From positions 31,549-95,548 of the forward strand of contig NZ_LXYE02000055.1 of NCBI RefSeq assembly GCF_001659685.2: a stretch of DNA of 64,000 nucleotides, in the 5' to 3' direction. This stretch comes from Labilibacter marinus. Lineage in GTDB: Bacteria; Bacteroidota; Bacteroidia; Bacteroidales; Marinilabiliaceae. Below are positions 36,955-46,448 of the stretch, piece by piece. The stretch's first letter is position 1, and the number at the start of each line of letters is the position of its first letter. The translations under genes were made by a program, and so were the position numbers. The notes under the pieces are model-generated. The model did no database searches and was not told where the DNA came from. It worked only from the letters and a program-made list of their open reading frames with translations.

Positions 36955-38571
36955 CTAAAACCCAATAGAGGGACGATAACTAACTCCTAAACTAAAACCA
37001 AAAGAATGATACAATTGTCCAAAGTCATAAGATGCAGATGTTTGAAAAGATAAATCCTTCCATTTTTTATTTTGATAAGATATACCGAGGTATGTGTAGG
37101 TTTGATTTTTGCCATTCTCATAATAAAATTCAGGTTCTTCTTCCCAGCTATAAGCGCTTACATATTTCTCGTAATATGATCCTTTATTGTAACTATATGT
37201 TGATTTAAATAAATAATTAAAATAGTCAAAGAGGGAACCGTTGAGCCCTAAATGAAAACCTTTTACCCGGTTATTTACAAAGATACCTGAATTGTGAGAT
37301 TGCCAGTCTGGAGCAAAAACTCTAGCTTGGTAATAGGTTTGATACAAAGGAAGTCCCATACCTATATTATTATAAGACCATGCTTTATAATAGAATCCAT
37401 TATTATTATAATTGTCACGCCCTCCAAATTTATGACCTTGATTCATATTCACTTCCATGTATTTCATAACATCTGAACTAGTCCATCCTTCTGTTTCTTC
37501 TTCAAAAACATCTTTCATAAAAGCGTCATAATCATCTACCTCATCTAACCAAATATAACCTTCCCCTTTTCCTGGAGGGTATACAGGATCTGTCCAACCA
37601 GGTCCTGACTGATAATCTGTTTTTATTAATTCTATAGATACATTTTTTAGCCAATCTATATCATTTAATTCAGCATAAACACCTATTTTATAATCATGAT
37701 TTCTTAAATGATTAAGAAACAAACCACTTCCATCTGCAAATGGTTTTTGTATATAAAAGTGAAAATTACCAATAGCATGCTCGTAATTAAAACCAAAATC
37801 CCAAAAACCATCATGTGCACCTGCAGCATTCGTCACATCTCCTCCTCCTATAGCTGTAGATCCTGATGCTGTAAATGTAGCCCAGAAATCAATAGGTACT
37901 TTTGTTCCATCTGGTCTTGTTCCTCCAAATAAGGCACCATGATATAGACCAACATAAGGCTTTATTCTATATTTAGACCATTTTAGATAAGCCCACTTCT
38001 CATGAACTAATACATTATCTGCCGTATTTGTCTTGCCTTCAAATTTTCTATCTTCGTTAAGAATCCCTTGTGATAATCCTCCTTTTACTTCGAAATTATT
38101 CCTTAAAAATCCAACAGGTATATAATCAAATATACCTATCACTGCCTTTGGTATTGGCCGAGCATTACTATTCATCATAAATCCTCCTGAGGTCAATTGG
38201 TCGTTAATTGAAATGGGAGAATAGGCTTTCTTACCTATATTAAAATCAATTGTTTTAAAAGCTCTACCAGAAACATAAGCTTCATGCACTATACTCTCTC
38301 CTATGTCATCCTTAATTAATCCTGCAAAACCAACTGATAAATTAAAGTTTTTTTTATCTACTAATTTACTATTTGCTCCAGCTAAGAATAATAATTGAGA
38401 CTGCTCAAACGGCGAAGCTATCCCCCATTGATTAGAGTATTGATACAAGGGCTGTAATTTACTATTTGAAGAAGTTAATACTATAGATTCAAGCTTAGCA
38501 TCAATCGTAAGTTGCCCAAAAACACCTATGGGTAAAATAAATAATATAACTATCTTTATATATCGGATCAT
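36955..38571 (-). CDS. Capsule assembly Wzi-family outer-membrane protein
   Basis: Outer-membrane beta-barrel lectin-like protein expected to help attach or organise capsule at the surface. The ATG at 38571 gives a good signal peptide (MIRYIKIVILFILPIGVFGQ), and an upstream in-frame ATG at 38616 would place 15 residues before it. The mature protein is beta-rich with family-typical pieces: FGGRDNYNNNGFYY, MGLPLYQTYYQ, VNNRVKGFHLGL, and a C-terminal strand ending YRPSIGF. A broken paralog lies at 43943-45385, and its surviving pieces align with residues about 235 to the end of this protein. It has its own promoter. Confidence 0.88.
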   Translation of the reverse strand: MIRYIKIVILFILPIGVFGQLTIDAKLESIVLTSSNSKLQPLYQYSNQWGIASPFEQSQLLFLAGANSKLVDKKNFNLSVGFAGLIKDDIGESIVHEAYVSGRAFKTIDFNIGKKAYSPISINDQLTSGGFMMNSNARPIPKAVIGIFDYIPVGFLRNNFEVKGGLSQGILNEDRKFEGKTNTADNVLVHEKWAYLKWSKYRIKPYVGLYHGALFGGTRPDGTKVPIDFWATFTASGSTAIGGGDVTNAAGAHDGFWDFGFNYEHAIGNFHFYIQKPFADGSGLFLNHLRNHDYKIGVYAELNDIDWLKNVSIELIKTDYQSGPGWTDPVYPPGKGEGYIWLDEVDDYDAFMKDVFEEETEGWTSSDVMKYMEVNMNQGHKFGGRDNYNNNGFYYKAWSYNNIGMGLPLYQTYYQARVFAPDWQSHNSGIFVNNRVKGFHLGLNGSLFDYFNYLFKSTYSYNKGSYYEKYVSAYSWEEEPEFYYENGKNQTYTYLGISYQNKKWKDLSFQTSASYDFGQLYHSFGFSLGVSYRPSIGF

Positions 38572-38596
38572 AATTAACTCTATAATTTTATAGCTT

Positions 38597-38605
38597 ACAA
38601 AGATA
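38597..38605 (-). promoter_or_regulatory. -7 element of wzi
   Basis: TATCTTTGT read leftwards, 26 nt from the chosen wzi start. It overlaps the alternative upstream start, which argues against that longer form. Confidence 0.5.
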
Positions 38606-38629
38606 GCTATTGCCAACTACATAACGTAA

Positions 38630-38663
38630 AAAAGGTTTGCTCATTATAAATGGCAAACCTTTT
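38630..38663 (-). terminator. Terminator after rfbB
   Basis: AAAAGGTTTGC and GCAAACCTTTT pair around a 12-nt loop, 20 nt after the rfbB stop, and leftwards a TTTTTT run follows. It ends the sugar-nucleotide operon before wzi. Confidence 0.88.
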
Positions 38664-38683
38664 CTCTTATGATTTAAATTACT

Positions 38684-39694
38684 TTATTGTTTCAAATACC
38701 AATCTATGGTTTTTTCTATCCCTGTTTCAAAGTTTTCATCCGCTTTCCATCCTAATTCTGTCTCAATTTTTGTAGCATCAATAGCATACCTTCTATCATG
38801 ACCTGCTCTATCCTTAACGAAAGTGATTAATTCATCATAACTTTTATCATTGGACAATGGAACTTTTTTATCCAGAATAGTACAAATATGATTTACAATA
38901 AACAGGTTATCCCGTTCGTTTCTTCCACCTATATTATACGTTTCGCCTGATCTTCCTTTATGGTAAACTAAATCTATACCTGTGCAATGATCCAATACAT
39001 ATAACCAATCTCTAATATTTTTCCCATCACCATAAATAGGAATATCCTCACCATTTAAAGCTTTCCTAATAATAATGGGAATTAATTTTTCCTTATGCTG
39101 CTTAGGTCCATAATTATTGCTACAATTACTGGTTGTAACATCCATACCATAGGTATGAAAATACGCCCTAACCAACAAATCTGAACTCGCCTTTGAGGAC
39201 GAATATGGGCTATTGGGTGCATAGGGCGTATCTTCTCTAAACAAACCCGTTTCACCTAGAGTTCCATAAACTTCATCCGTTGATATATGATGAAAGCGAC
39301 AGTCTTCATATCCTTCCTTATATATAAAAGGTGAATCCATCCAATAATTACGAGCGACATCTAACAAAGTAAAAGTTCCATTTACATTGGTTTGAATAAA
39401 AACTTCAGGGCCACTGATAGAATTATCCACATGGCTTTCTGCTGCAAAATGAATCACTCCACGAATATCATATTTAGAAAATAAATATTCTATCATTTCT
39501 CTATTGCAAATATCACCTTTTACAAATTCATAATTATCTGAATCTATAACTTCTATTAAATTAGACAAATCACCTGCGTAGGTTAACTTATCTAAATTGA
39601 TGATATTATAGTTTGGGTACTTTTGCACAAAGTATGGGACAAAATTTGCTCCAATAAACCCAGCGCCTCCAGTGATTAGAATAGATTTTCTCAT
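38684..39694 (-). CDS. rfbB: dTDP-glucose 4,6-dehydratase
   Basis: Second step of dTDP-deoxysugar synthesis, converting dTDP-glucose to dTDP-4-keto-6-deoxyglucose. It has 336 residues. The NAD motif GGAGFIG is at about 8-14, HFAAESHVDNSI is the RmlB hallmark, STDEVYGTL supplies the catalytic Asp-Glu region, and YSSSKASSD is the YxxxK motif. It is the last gene in an rfbA-rfbC-rfbB run, 9 nt after rfbC. No rfbD (4-keto reductase) is present in the window, so the end product is not necessarily rhamnose. Confidence 0.95.
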   Translation of the reverse strand: MRKSILITGGAGFIGANFVPYFVQKYPNYNIINLDKLTYAGDLSNLIEVIDSDNYEFVKGDICNREMIEYLFSKYDIRGVIHFAAESHVDNSISGPEVFIQTNVNGTFTLLDVARNYWMDSPFIYKEGYEDCRFHHISTDEVYGTLGETGLFREDTPYAPNSPYSSSKASSDLLVRAYFHTYGMDVTTSNCSNNYGPKQHKEKLIPIIIRKALNGEDIPIYGDGKNIRDWLYVLDHCTGIDLVYHKGRSGETYNIGGRNERDNLFIVNHICTILDKKVPLSNDKSYDELITFVKDRAGHDRRYAIDATKIETELGWKADENFETGIEKTIDWYLKQ

Positions 39695-39703
39695 AAACTT
39701 AAC

Positions 39704-40252
39704 TTAAAAAGGAATCTCTGTTTCTGATAATTTCTTTAATTCTTTATCTTTTTCTGACAAAAATATTGACTGAAGATCAATCTTCCAATCAATTCCTAAT
39801 TCTGAATCATCCCAGGCAATTCCAGAATCATGTTCTGGAGCATACCAATTATCCACCTTGTAGGAGAAAATGGCTGACTTACTTAATACAACAAACCCAT
39901 GTGCGAAACCTCTAGGCACAAAGAATTGTTTTTTATTTTCACCCGATAGTTCTACTGAAACGTGCTTACCATATGTAGGGCTATCCTTTCTTAGGTCAAC
40001 AGCCACATCTAAGACTTTTCCAATAATGCAGCGTACAATTTTTGCTTGTGTATAGGGTGGTCTCTGAAAATGCAACCCTCTAAGGACTCCTTGGTTAGAA
40101 AGAGACTCATTATCCTGTACAAAAGCAATCTTTCCTATTTTTTCCTCAAATTCTTGTTGATTAAAAGACTCGAAGAAATATCCACGAGTATCACCAAACA
40201 CCTTAGGCTCTATAATGTAACAGCCTTGCAACTCTGTTTCTATAAATCGCAC
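39704..40252 (-). CDS. rfbC: dTDP-4-dehydrorhamnose 3,5-epimerase
   Basis: Cupin-fold epimerase, 182 residues, acting on the 4-keto-6-deoxy sugar made by RfbB. FGDTRGYFFESFN, GVLRGLHFQ (catalytic His) and FFVPRGFAHGFVVLS are the RmlC blocks. The stop and start codons of rfbA and rfbC meet at 40252, so translation is coupled. Its presence means an L-configured 4-keto sugar is made, whatever reduces it. Confidence 0.95.
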   Translation of the reverse strand: MRFIETELQGCYIIEPKVFGDTRGYFFESFNQQEFEEKIGKIAFVQDNESLSNQGVLRGLHFQRPPYTQAKIVRCIIGKVLDVAVDLRKDSPTYGKHVSVELSGENKKQFFVPRGFAHGFVVLSKSAIFSYKVDNWYAPEHDSGIAWDDSELGIDWKIDLQSIFLSEKDKELKKLSETEIPF

Positions 40253-41130
40253 TATTTTCTTTTAAGTAAGGATAATAAATACTGTCCGTATTGGTTTTTT
40301 TGTAAACGCTTAGCTTGTTGAACTAACTGTTCTTTTGAAATCCAATCTTTATTAAAGGCAATCTCCTCTGGGCATGCAATCTTGAGACCAATCCTTTTCT
40401 CAAGCGTCTCAATAAAATGACTTGCTTCCAATAAAGATTCATGTGTGCCAGTATCCAACCAAGCAAAACCTCTTCCCATCAACTCCACTTTAAGTCTATC
40501 TTCATTCAAATATTCCTGATTTACCGTTGTGATCTCTAACTCACCTCTTTCACTAGGTTTAATATTTTGAGCTACCTTTATGACATCATTTGGATAAAAA
40601 TACAAGCCTACCACTGCATAATTCGACTTTGGATCCTCTGGTTTTTCCTCTATTGAAGTAACTGAACCTTCTTCATTAAAGGTACATACCCCATAACGTT
40701 CAGGATCATTAACCCAGTACCCAAATACAGCAGCTTTATTTTCCTCAGAAACTTTTGTTACAGCGTTAGTCAATAAATCAACAAAACCTTGTCCGTAAAA
40801 TATGTTATCACCAAGCACCAAACAAACATCCTCTTCTCCAATAAAATCATCTCCTAAAATAAAAGCTTGTGCCAAACCATCAGGAGATGGTTGAACTAGA
40901 TACTCTAATTTGATTCCCCATTGAGAGCCGTCACCTAACAAACGTATAAAACCTGTTTGATCTTCAGATGTTGTTATAATTAAAATTTCTTTAATACCTG
41001 CAAGCATCAATACCGACAATGGATAATAAATCATCGGTTTATCATAAACAGGAAGTAACTGTTTTGATGTTGCTAGTGTAATAGGATGTAAACGAGTACC
41101 CGATCCTCCTGCTAAGATGATGCCTTTCAT
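40252..41130 (-). CDS. rfbA: Glucose-1-phosphate thymidylyltransferase
   Basis: Makes dTDP-glucose from glucose-1-phosphate and dTTP. It has 292 residues, typical length. The nucleotide-binding loop GGSGTRLHP is at about 8-16; [30 protein letters not shown] and [16 protein letters not shown] are RmlA signatures. It overlaps rfbC by one base and follows fcl by 16 nt, so it belongs to one transcript with the fucose genes upstream. Confidence 0.96.
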   Translation of the reverse strand: MKGIILAGGSGTRLHPITLATSKQLLPVYDKPMIYYPLSVLMLAGIKEILIITTSEDQTGFIRLLGDGSQWGIKLEYLVQPSPDGLAQAFILGDDFIGEEDVCLVLGDNIFYGQGFVDLLTNAVTKVSEENKAAVFGYWVNDPERYGVCTFNEEGSVTSIEEKPEDPKSNYAVVGLYFYPNDVIKVAQNIKPSERGELEITTVNQEYLNEDRLKVELMGRGFAWLDTGTHESLLEASHFIETLEKRIGLKIACPEEIAFNKDWISKEQLVQQAKRLQKNQYGQYLLSLLKRK

Positions 41131-41146
41131 GGTTATTTAAGTTTTT

Positions 41147-42232
41147 CTATTTCGACAGATACCAATTATACATTTTCTCAATTCCTTCCTCAATTTCTAT
41201 TTCATGATGCCATCCTAAATCATGAACCTTTGTTGGGTCAGTAAGTTTACGCATTGTACCATCAGGCTTTTCCGTGTTAAAAAACAACTCCCCTTTAAAA
41301 CCTACTTTTTCTTTAATAATCTCTGCCAATTCTCTGATTGAAACTTCCTTACCCGTACCAATATTGATATGCGTATTTCTTATATTCTGGGGATTCGAGT
41401 ATGTATCCTCAAAGTCCACTTTCTCCATAGTATAAACGCAAGCAGCAGCCATATCCTCTGACCAAAGAAATTCTCGCATCGGTAAACCTGTTCCCCAAAT
41501 CTCAATTTGAACCTTACCTAATCCTTTCTTTATTCCATATTTATTAAAAATAGCTAGTATCTCCTCTTTTTTTGAATTTGAACCATCCACTCCTTCAATA
41601 GGATTCCTGTTTAAGTCCTCTTTGATGCTGCTCCAATCATCGTCTTCTAAGCATTTACCTAAATGGTTTTTGCGCACTAATGCTGGCAAAACATGTGACT
41701 TCTCTAAATCAAAATTATCGTTAGGTCCATATAAATTTGTTGGCATCACTGAAATAAAGTTAGTATCATACTGAATATTGTATGATTCACACATTTTAAT
41801 TCCTGCAATTTTTGCAATAGCATATGGTTCGTTGGTATATTCCAATGGAGAAGTCAACAAACAATCTTCTGACATTGGTTGTGGAGCGTCCTTAGGGTAA
41901 ATACAAGTCGATCCTAAGAATAACAATTTCTTCACTTCATGTTTGTAAGCCGCATGAATCACATTGTTCTGAATCATCAGGTTCTCATAGATAAACTGCC
42001 CTCGATAAGTATTATTAGCAATAATACCTCCCACCTTTGCAGCTGCTAAAATCACATATTCTGGTTGTTCATCAGAGAAGAACTGATCCACTGCTTCAGC
42101 ATCCATTAAGTTAAGTTCTTCAATAGTACGGCCAATCAGGTTAGTATAACCTTTGTTCGACAATGTTTTCCACAGCGCAGATCCAACAAGACCTTTGTGC
42201 CCTGCTATGTATATCTTACTTGTATATTTCAT
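41147..42232 (-). CDS. fcl: GDP-L-fucose synthase
   Basis: Converts GDP-4-keto-6-deoxymannose (from Gmd) to GDP-L-fucose by epimerisation and NADPH reduction. It has 361 residues. The cofactor site GHKGLVGSA is at about 11-19; LFLGSTCIYPKDAPQPMSE, YAIAKIAGIKMCE (catalytic Tyr/Lys) and NLYGPNDNFD are family motifs. An insertion of about 35 residues around 200-235 (EDDWSSIKEDLNRNPIEG) makes it longer than the E. coli enzyme but is seen in other Bacteroidota forms. It is separated from gmd by a decayed GxxExxY gene. Confidence 0.95.
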   Translation of the reverse strand: MKYTSKIYIAGHKGLVGSALWKTLSNKGYTNLIGRTIEELNLMDAEAVDQFFSDEQPEYVILAAAKVGGIIANNTYRGQFIYENLMIQNNVIHAAYKHEVKKLLFLGSTCIYPKDAPQPMSEDCLLTSPLEYTNEPYAIAKIAGIKMCESYNIQYDTNFISVMPTNLYGPNDNFDLEKSHVLPALVRKNHLGKCLEDDDWSSIKEDLNRNPIEGVDGSNSKKEEILAIFNKYGIKKGLGKVQIEIWGTGLPMREFLWSEDMAAACVYTMEKVDFEDTYSNPQNIRNTHINIGTGKEVSIRELAEIIKEKVGFKGELFFNTEKPDGTMRKLTDPTKVHDLGWHHEIEIEEGIEKMYNWYLSK

Positions 42233-42284
42233 ATACTTGCTAATTATTCTAAGTTAATACCAATTGTCAAATTACAATTTACTA

Positions 42285-42665
42285 TTACTCGAATTGATTT
42301 GAATATGATGAATTAAGTATTCTCTTATGTGTTAGCGAAGGTGTACCAAAATTTACTAACAAACCTAACTTGTAATTAATCGCTCGAAGATAATTCCCCG
42401 TTTGCGGATGTTGATTTTTATAAAAACTACCGACAGCTTTTATTTCAAGGACAATCTTATCAAAACAAACAAAATCCACAATATAGTATTTGCTCAATGG
42501 TTTACCATCATAATAAATTCTCAACCTCTTTTACCGCTCAAATGGTAAATCTATTTTATTGAATTCTATTTCCAAACCTTCTTGATATACTGCCTCAATA
42601 AAACCTGGTTCTAATTGAAAATGCACATTAAAACAGGCTCCAATAACTTTCAACCTTATAAATTA
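42285..42665 (-). pseudogene. GxxExxY-family protein gene, broken
   Basis: Translating leftwards from about 42665 gives family-typical EIIYKV, then a frame change near 42650. It continues as IGACFNVHFQL and GFIEAVYQEGLEIEF (the GxxExxY motif), hits an in-frame TAA at 42531-42533, and continues as RIYYDGKPLSKYYIVDFVC to the stop at 42285. The frameshift looks like a 7-nt imperfect duplication of AAGGTTG/AAAGTT. The remaining 79-codon frame starts only at a TTG and lacks the first half, so no functional protein is expected. Intact members of this family often sit inside Bacteroidota sugar-nucleotide clusters; their role is unproven. Confidence 0.82.
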
Positions 42666-42731
42666 TCTCAGCCACATATCATCAGAGCCAACTAATTCGT
42701 GATCATTCAATTCGCACTATTCGCTAATGTT

Positions 42732-43844
42732 TTATTCGAAATAATTTAGTGTTTGATATCCACCATCCTTCAAATATTTATCCTTCTGCATTAATTTAAC
42801 ATCGGATTGCATCATATCTTTAACTAATGCTGCCAAATCATATTCTGGCTTCCACCCTAATTTTTCATTAGATTTTGTTGGATCTCCAATTAATAATTCT
42901 ACTTCAGTTGGGCGATAATAGGCAGGGTCTACTTTGACGACTTCTTTACCTATTTCCACCTGAAACTCAGATTTATTACATTTAGATACAATACCTATTT
43001 CATTCTCTGCTTCACCTTTAAATTCCAGTTCAATGCCAACTTCTCCAAAAGCCATCTTAACAAAATCGCGTACTTTTGTTGTAACACCGGTGGCTATCAC
43101 AAAATCCTCTGGTTTATCTTGCTGTAAAATTAACCACATGGCTTTAATGTAGTCTTTAGCATGTCCCCAATCACGTTTGGCATCCATATTACCTAGATAC
43201 AAACAATCTTGCATCCCTAATCCAATTTTAGAAACCGCTCTGGTAATTTTTCGTGTTACAAAGGTCTCTCCTCGCAATGGACTCTCATGGTTAAATAAGA
43301 TACCATTACATGCATACATATTATAAGCCTCGCGATAGTTTACCGTAATCCAGTAGGCATACATCTTAGCTACTGCATAAGGGCTACGCGGATAGAATGG
43401 TGTTTTTTCTGATTGAGGAACCTGTTGTACCAAACCATATAATTCTGAAGTAGAAGCCTGGTATATTCTGGTCTTTTTCTCTAACCCTAAAATACGAATG
43501 GCTTCTAAAATCCTTAAGGTTCCTATTCCATCCGCATTGGCTGTATACTCTGGCGTATCAAAACTCACAGCTACATGACTCATTGCTGCCAAATTATAAA
43601 TTTCATCTGGCTGCACTTCTTGTATAATTCTAATCAAGTTTGTTGAGTCCGTTAAATCACCATAATGCAATACTAAATTACGATTCTCCAAATGCGGATC
43701 CTGATACAAATGATCAATACGATCAGTATTAAATAATGATGACCTTCTCTTTAGACCATGTACTTCATATCCTTTTTTTAATAAGAACTCCGCAAGGTAT
43801 GCGCCGTCCTGGCCGGTTATACCGGTTATAAGTGCTTTTTTCAT
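42732..43844 (-). CDS. gmd: GDP-mannose 4,6-dehydratase
   Basis: Makes GDP-4-keto-6-deoxymannose, the precursor of GDP-L-fucose. It has 370 residues. The cofactor motif [12 protein letters not shown] is at the N-terminus; [31 protein letters not shown] and [15 protein letters not shown] (YxxxK) follow, as does [20 protein letters not shown]. With fcl it forms a complete fucose branch. The broken gene between them does not interrupt either. Confidence 0.96.
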   Translation of the reverse strand: MKKALITGITGQDGAYLAEFLLKKGYEVHGLKRRSSLFNTDRIDHLYQDPHLENRNLVLHYGDLTDSTNLIRIIQEVQPDEIYNLAAMSHVAVSFDTPEYTANADGIGTLRILEAIRILGLEKKTRIYQASTSELYGLVQQVPQSEKTPFYPRSPYAVAKMYAYWITVNYREAYNMYACNGILFNHESPLRGETFVTRKITRAVSKIGLGMQDCLYLGNMDAKRDWGHAKDYIKAMWLILQQDKPEDFVIATGVTTKVRDFVKMAFGEVGIELEFKGEAENEIGIVSKCNKSEFQVEIGKEVVKVDPAYYRPTEVELLIGDPTKSNEKLGWKPEYDLAALVKDMMQSDVKLMQKDKYLKDGGYQTLNYFE

Positions 43845-44449
43845 TTATCTTTTATAAAAAATCTGTCTAGTTATAAATGCCACCTATTCCACAGAGAACA
43901 ATTAATTCAACAGGTAATATTGTGACTATTAATTCTAAAAAATTATTTAACTGAATAAGTAATCCCCAATTGAACACCCTTTGATACATATAAGTCCCCA
44001 AAGTCATATCCAAACACACCTTTAAATCTAACTGGAAGGTTCATTAATTCCTTATGCCATATAATTTCAACATTAATTAAAAAATTGCTTTTTTCCATCA
44101 TTGTAAAAATAATTCGAAACCTCTTCCTAACTATAAATGTTTATATATTGTTCTTGATACGATCCTTTATTTATTGTTGTAGTACACTTTACTGCATAAG
44201 ATAATTTCTCATTAACACAACCTTCAATACCCAAATAAAAACCTTCAACTCTATTATTTACAACAGACCAAAAGTTATTAAAACCATAACTTTTTGAATA
44301 AACATCTGCTTGCTCAACAGTATGAAATAGAGGTGTCCCCATCATTAAACCTTTATGTGTCGAACCAACAGGGTACAAACCATTATTCATATACGTATCT
44401 CTTCCTCTGAAATCATATCCATAATTCAATTTATCCTTTAGTACATCAT

Positions 44450-44942
44450 GCAAACCCACGTTCTCTGAACGTGGTCAGAGTCGCTCTGCGGGTTTGCCTT
44501 AAATTCGGCACCTTGCTATCTTTCAAAAGTTGTCCCACAACCAAAGAAAGAAAAGCAAATGAGCCGATTTAAAAAGTTATCTCATACAATGTGGCATTGT
44601 TGTTATCACATTGTATGGACGCCTAAATATAGATATAGAGTTTTAAAAGGAGAAATAAAAACAGAAGTAGAACATTGCTTCCGAATGTTTTCAGATCAGA
44701 AAGGTTGTGAAATAATCGAGATGAATGTGCAAGTTGATCATGTGCATTTGTTGCTTCAAGTGCCCCCGAAGGTATCCATATCGGATTTGATGGGAGTTCT
44801 GAAAGGGAGAACTGCAATTCGCGTTTTTAATAAATTTAAGTACTTAAAGCAACTACCTTATTGGGGTAATCTTTTCTGGTCGAAGGGGGACTGTGTAGAC
44901 CCTTTTAAGGGTTATCTCAAGGCCACATCCTTTGGGTGTGGA
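44450..44942 (+). mobile_element. Decayed IS200/IS605-type insertion sequence
   Basis: The left end folds into a branched structure: an outer stem GCAAACCC (44450-44457) / GGGTTTGC (44490-44497) enclosing hairpins CCACGTT/AACGTGG and CAGAG/CTCTG. The right end has CCCTT-TT-AAGGG (44900-44911) and the subterminal hairpin CCACATCC-TTT-GGGTGTGG (44923-44941). Hairpin ends without terminal inverted repeats are characteristic of this family. Between them lies a truncated Y1 transposase gene. It is inserted in the wzi relic. Exact termini and target tetranucleotide are not certain from one copy. Confidence 0.8.
44559..44900 (+). pseudogene. tnpA: IS200/IS605-family transposase TnpA, 3'-truncated
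   Basis: About 114 codons match Y1 (HUH) transposases: HCCYHIVWTPKYRYRVL near the start, the HUH metal-binding motif HVHLLL at about residues 67-72, and PYWGNLFWSKG at about 100-110. After CVD the family normally continues with the helix carrying the catalytic tyrosine, but here the sequence passes straight into the right-end hairpins. The open frame then runs on to 45050 through non-transposase sequence. Loss of the tyrosine means the copy cannot catalyse its own transposition. Confidence 0.85.
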
Positions 44943-45413
44943 TTTTTTACAAATTCTTGCAATACATCTATTCCCCACCCATCAGTTTCAGTTCCAAATC
45001 GGTTTAACATGTATTCATCTATATCCGCAATACGACTTTCAACTATATAATGCTCCTCTTCAAGATCCCATGTATCGGCCGTCCCCATTCCGCTTTGCCA
45101 ATCCGTTTTTATCCACTCTTATTAAATACCAGCATTTTTTTTTACAATCTCCTCTTTTTGTTAAAAAACCAATGACATGATCTTTATTTCTCATTCTATT
45201 AATTCGCATACTCGCCCCATCCGCAAATGGTGTTTGATAATACAAACTAATAATCCACCATTAGAATTTAACCCAATATCCCACAAACCCATATGAGCTA
45301 CTGCAGCGTTAGTAGCCTTCCCTTCTATTCCAACTTTATTTGATCCTGAAGCTGTAATATTGCCCAATAAATAATGTTATTAGTAACCTTCTCAATATAT
45401 TCACAAAACAAAA

Positions 45414-46403
45414 CTATTTAAAATCTTCCGGTGCAATACTCATCCAATGCTTTAATGACTCCTCAAAGCCATATTTAAATTTAAAGCCATTTTTTATAAG
45501 AAACTCAGGTTTTATATTAGTTGGAAATCCTGCTTTCTTAACTCTTACAGGATGAACCGAAGCAAACTTACCTAAAGGTTTACCAACTATTTGAATGATA
45601 AAAGCCAGAAAAACCAGAAAAGGAATCGGTATCGAAGGAATTCCTCTTTTAATATTAAATATTTTCCTTATTATCAATCCTAATTCTTTCATAGGTAAAA
45701 CTGGATTTTCAGCATAGTTATATAGAATTATTGAGTTCTCTTTTTCAAAACAAGTAAATTCTATACTATCAATCAGGCCATAAACATATCCATACCCTTT
45801 AATTATATCTGAACTGCCAGGGAAAAAAAATGTTCCTGCCTTAATTCCTCTAATCATCCTTAAAACATTTCCAGGATCGCCAGGACCATAGATTACACAC
45901 GGGCGACAAATCACGAGACGGTTCTCTTCATCATTTTTCTGCCATAGTTCATGAATTAATTCTGCATATCCTTTGGATATCCCATATGGAGTTTCCGAAT
46001 ATAACATTGATTCCTCAGTCCTTGGCTCAATTGATCTACCATATGGAGCAATACTGCTTGTAAAGAAAATATTTTTAAGTCCTTTTGCCTCTGCAAATCT
46101 AATTACATTCTTTGCTCCATTGATGTTTGTGTCAAAATACTCTTTTTGTTCATGACCTGGCTCTCTGTGAATAGCAGCAAGGTTAAATATCCAACTCCCA
46201 CCTTTATCTATATTAAGAGGTAATTTTATATCAAGCAAAGATTCTCTTACATCTGCATTGATATATTCTACATCCTTAAATATTATGGTAGGATCTTTAA
46301 TGTCTATTTGAATAATTTTTTCAAATAATTCTTTATCTAATAAACGTTCTATAATTTTTGAACCAATATAACCACAACCTCCAAAAAGCAAACAAACTTT
46401 CAT
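45414..46403 (-). CDS. NAD-dependent sugar epimerase/dehydratase
   Basis: 329-residue extended SDR acting on a nucleotide sugar or lipid-linked sugar. The cofactor loop GGCGYIGSKI is at about 8-17. FNLAAIHREPGHE, TSSIAPYG and YGISKGYAE (YxxxK) are visible, then CRPCVIYGPGDPGN. A hydrophobic stretch at about 258-276 (IPIPFLVFLAFIIQIVG) hints at membrane contact. The exact sugar is not determinable; 4-epimerase or dehydrogenase activity is possible. It lies just downstream of the glycosyltransferase genes and 30 nt before the relic of the second wzi. Confidence 0.83.
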   Translation of the reverse strand: MKVCLLFGGCGYIGSKIIERLLDKELFEKIIQIDIKDPTIIFKDVEYINADVRESLLDIKLPLNIDKGGSWIFNLAAIHREPGHEQKEYFDTNINGAKNVIRFAEAKGLKNIFFTSSIAPYGRSIEPRTEESMLYSETPYGISKGYAELIHELWQKNDEENRLVICRPCVIYGPGDPGNVLRMIRGIKAGTFFFPGSSDIIKGYGYVYGLIDSIEFTCFEKENSIILYNYAENPVLPMKELGLIIRKIFNIKRGIPSIPIPFLVFLAFIIQIVGKPLGKFASVHPVRVKKAGFPTNIKPEFLIKNGFKFKYGFEESLKHWMSIAPEDFK

Positions 46404-46448
46404 AACAATACTATTGACAATATCTAACTATTAAAACTATCCGATTTA

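Larger units (their letters stand above)
43943..45385 (-). pseudogene. Second wzi-like gene, truncated, frameshifted and interrupted
   Basis: Pieces in several frames align in order with the intact Wzi at 36955-38571: IYWA and NITASGSNK with TNAAVAHMGLWDIGLN (about 45270-45380), YYQTPFADGASMRIN (about 45200-45245), IKTDWQSGMGTADTW (about 45065-45110), ADIDEYMLNRFGTETDGW (about 44980-45035), then after the insertion RGRDTYMNNGLY, VNNRVEGFYLGIEG, INKGSYQEQYINIYS and finally VFGYDFGDLYVSKGVQLG up to the TAA at 43943. At least three frame changes and loss of about the first 230 residues make it non-functional. An IS200/IS605-type remnant sits in the middle, in opposite orientation. Confidence 0.88.

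Noticed and set aside
42285..42524. 79-codon frame as a complete small protein
   Set aside because: It starts only at a TTG and lacks the GxxExxY half, which is visible upstream in the same frame beyond a stop codon.
45060..45245. 61-codon frame as an independent small gene
   Set aside because: Its first half (PFADGASMRIN) is a Wzi fragment, and its second half is an out-of-frame reading of the next Wzi fragment. It is part of the pseudogene.
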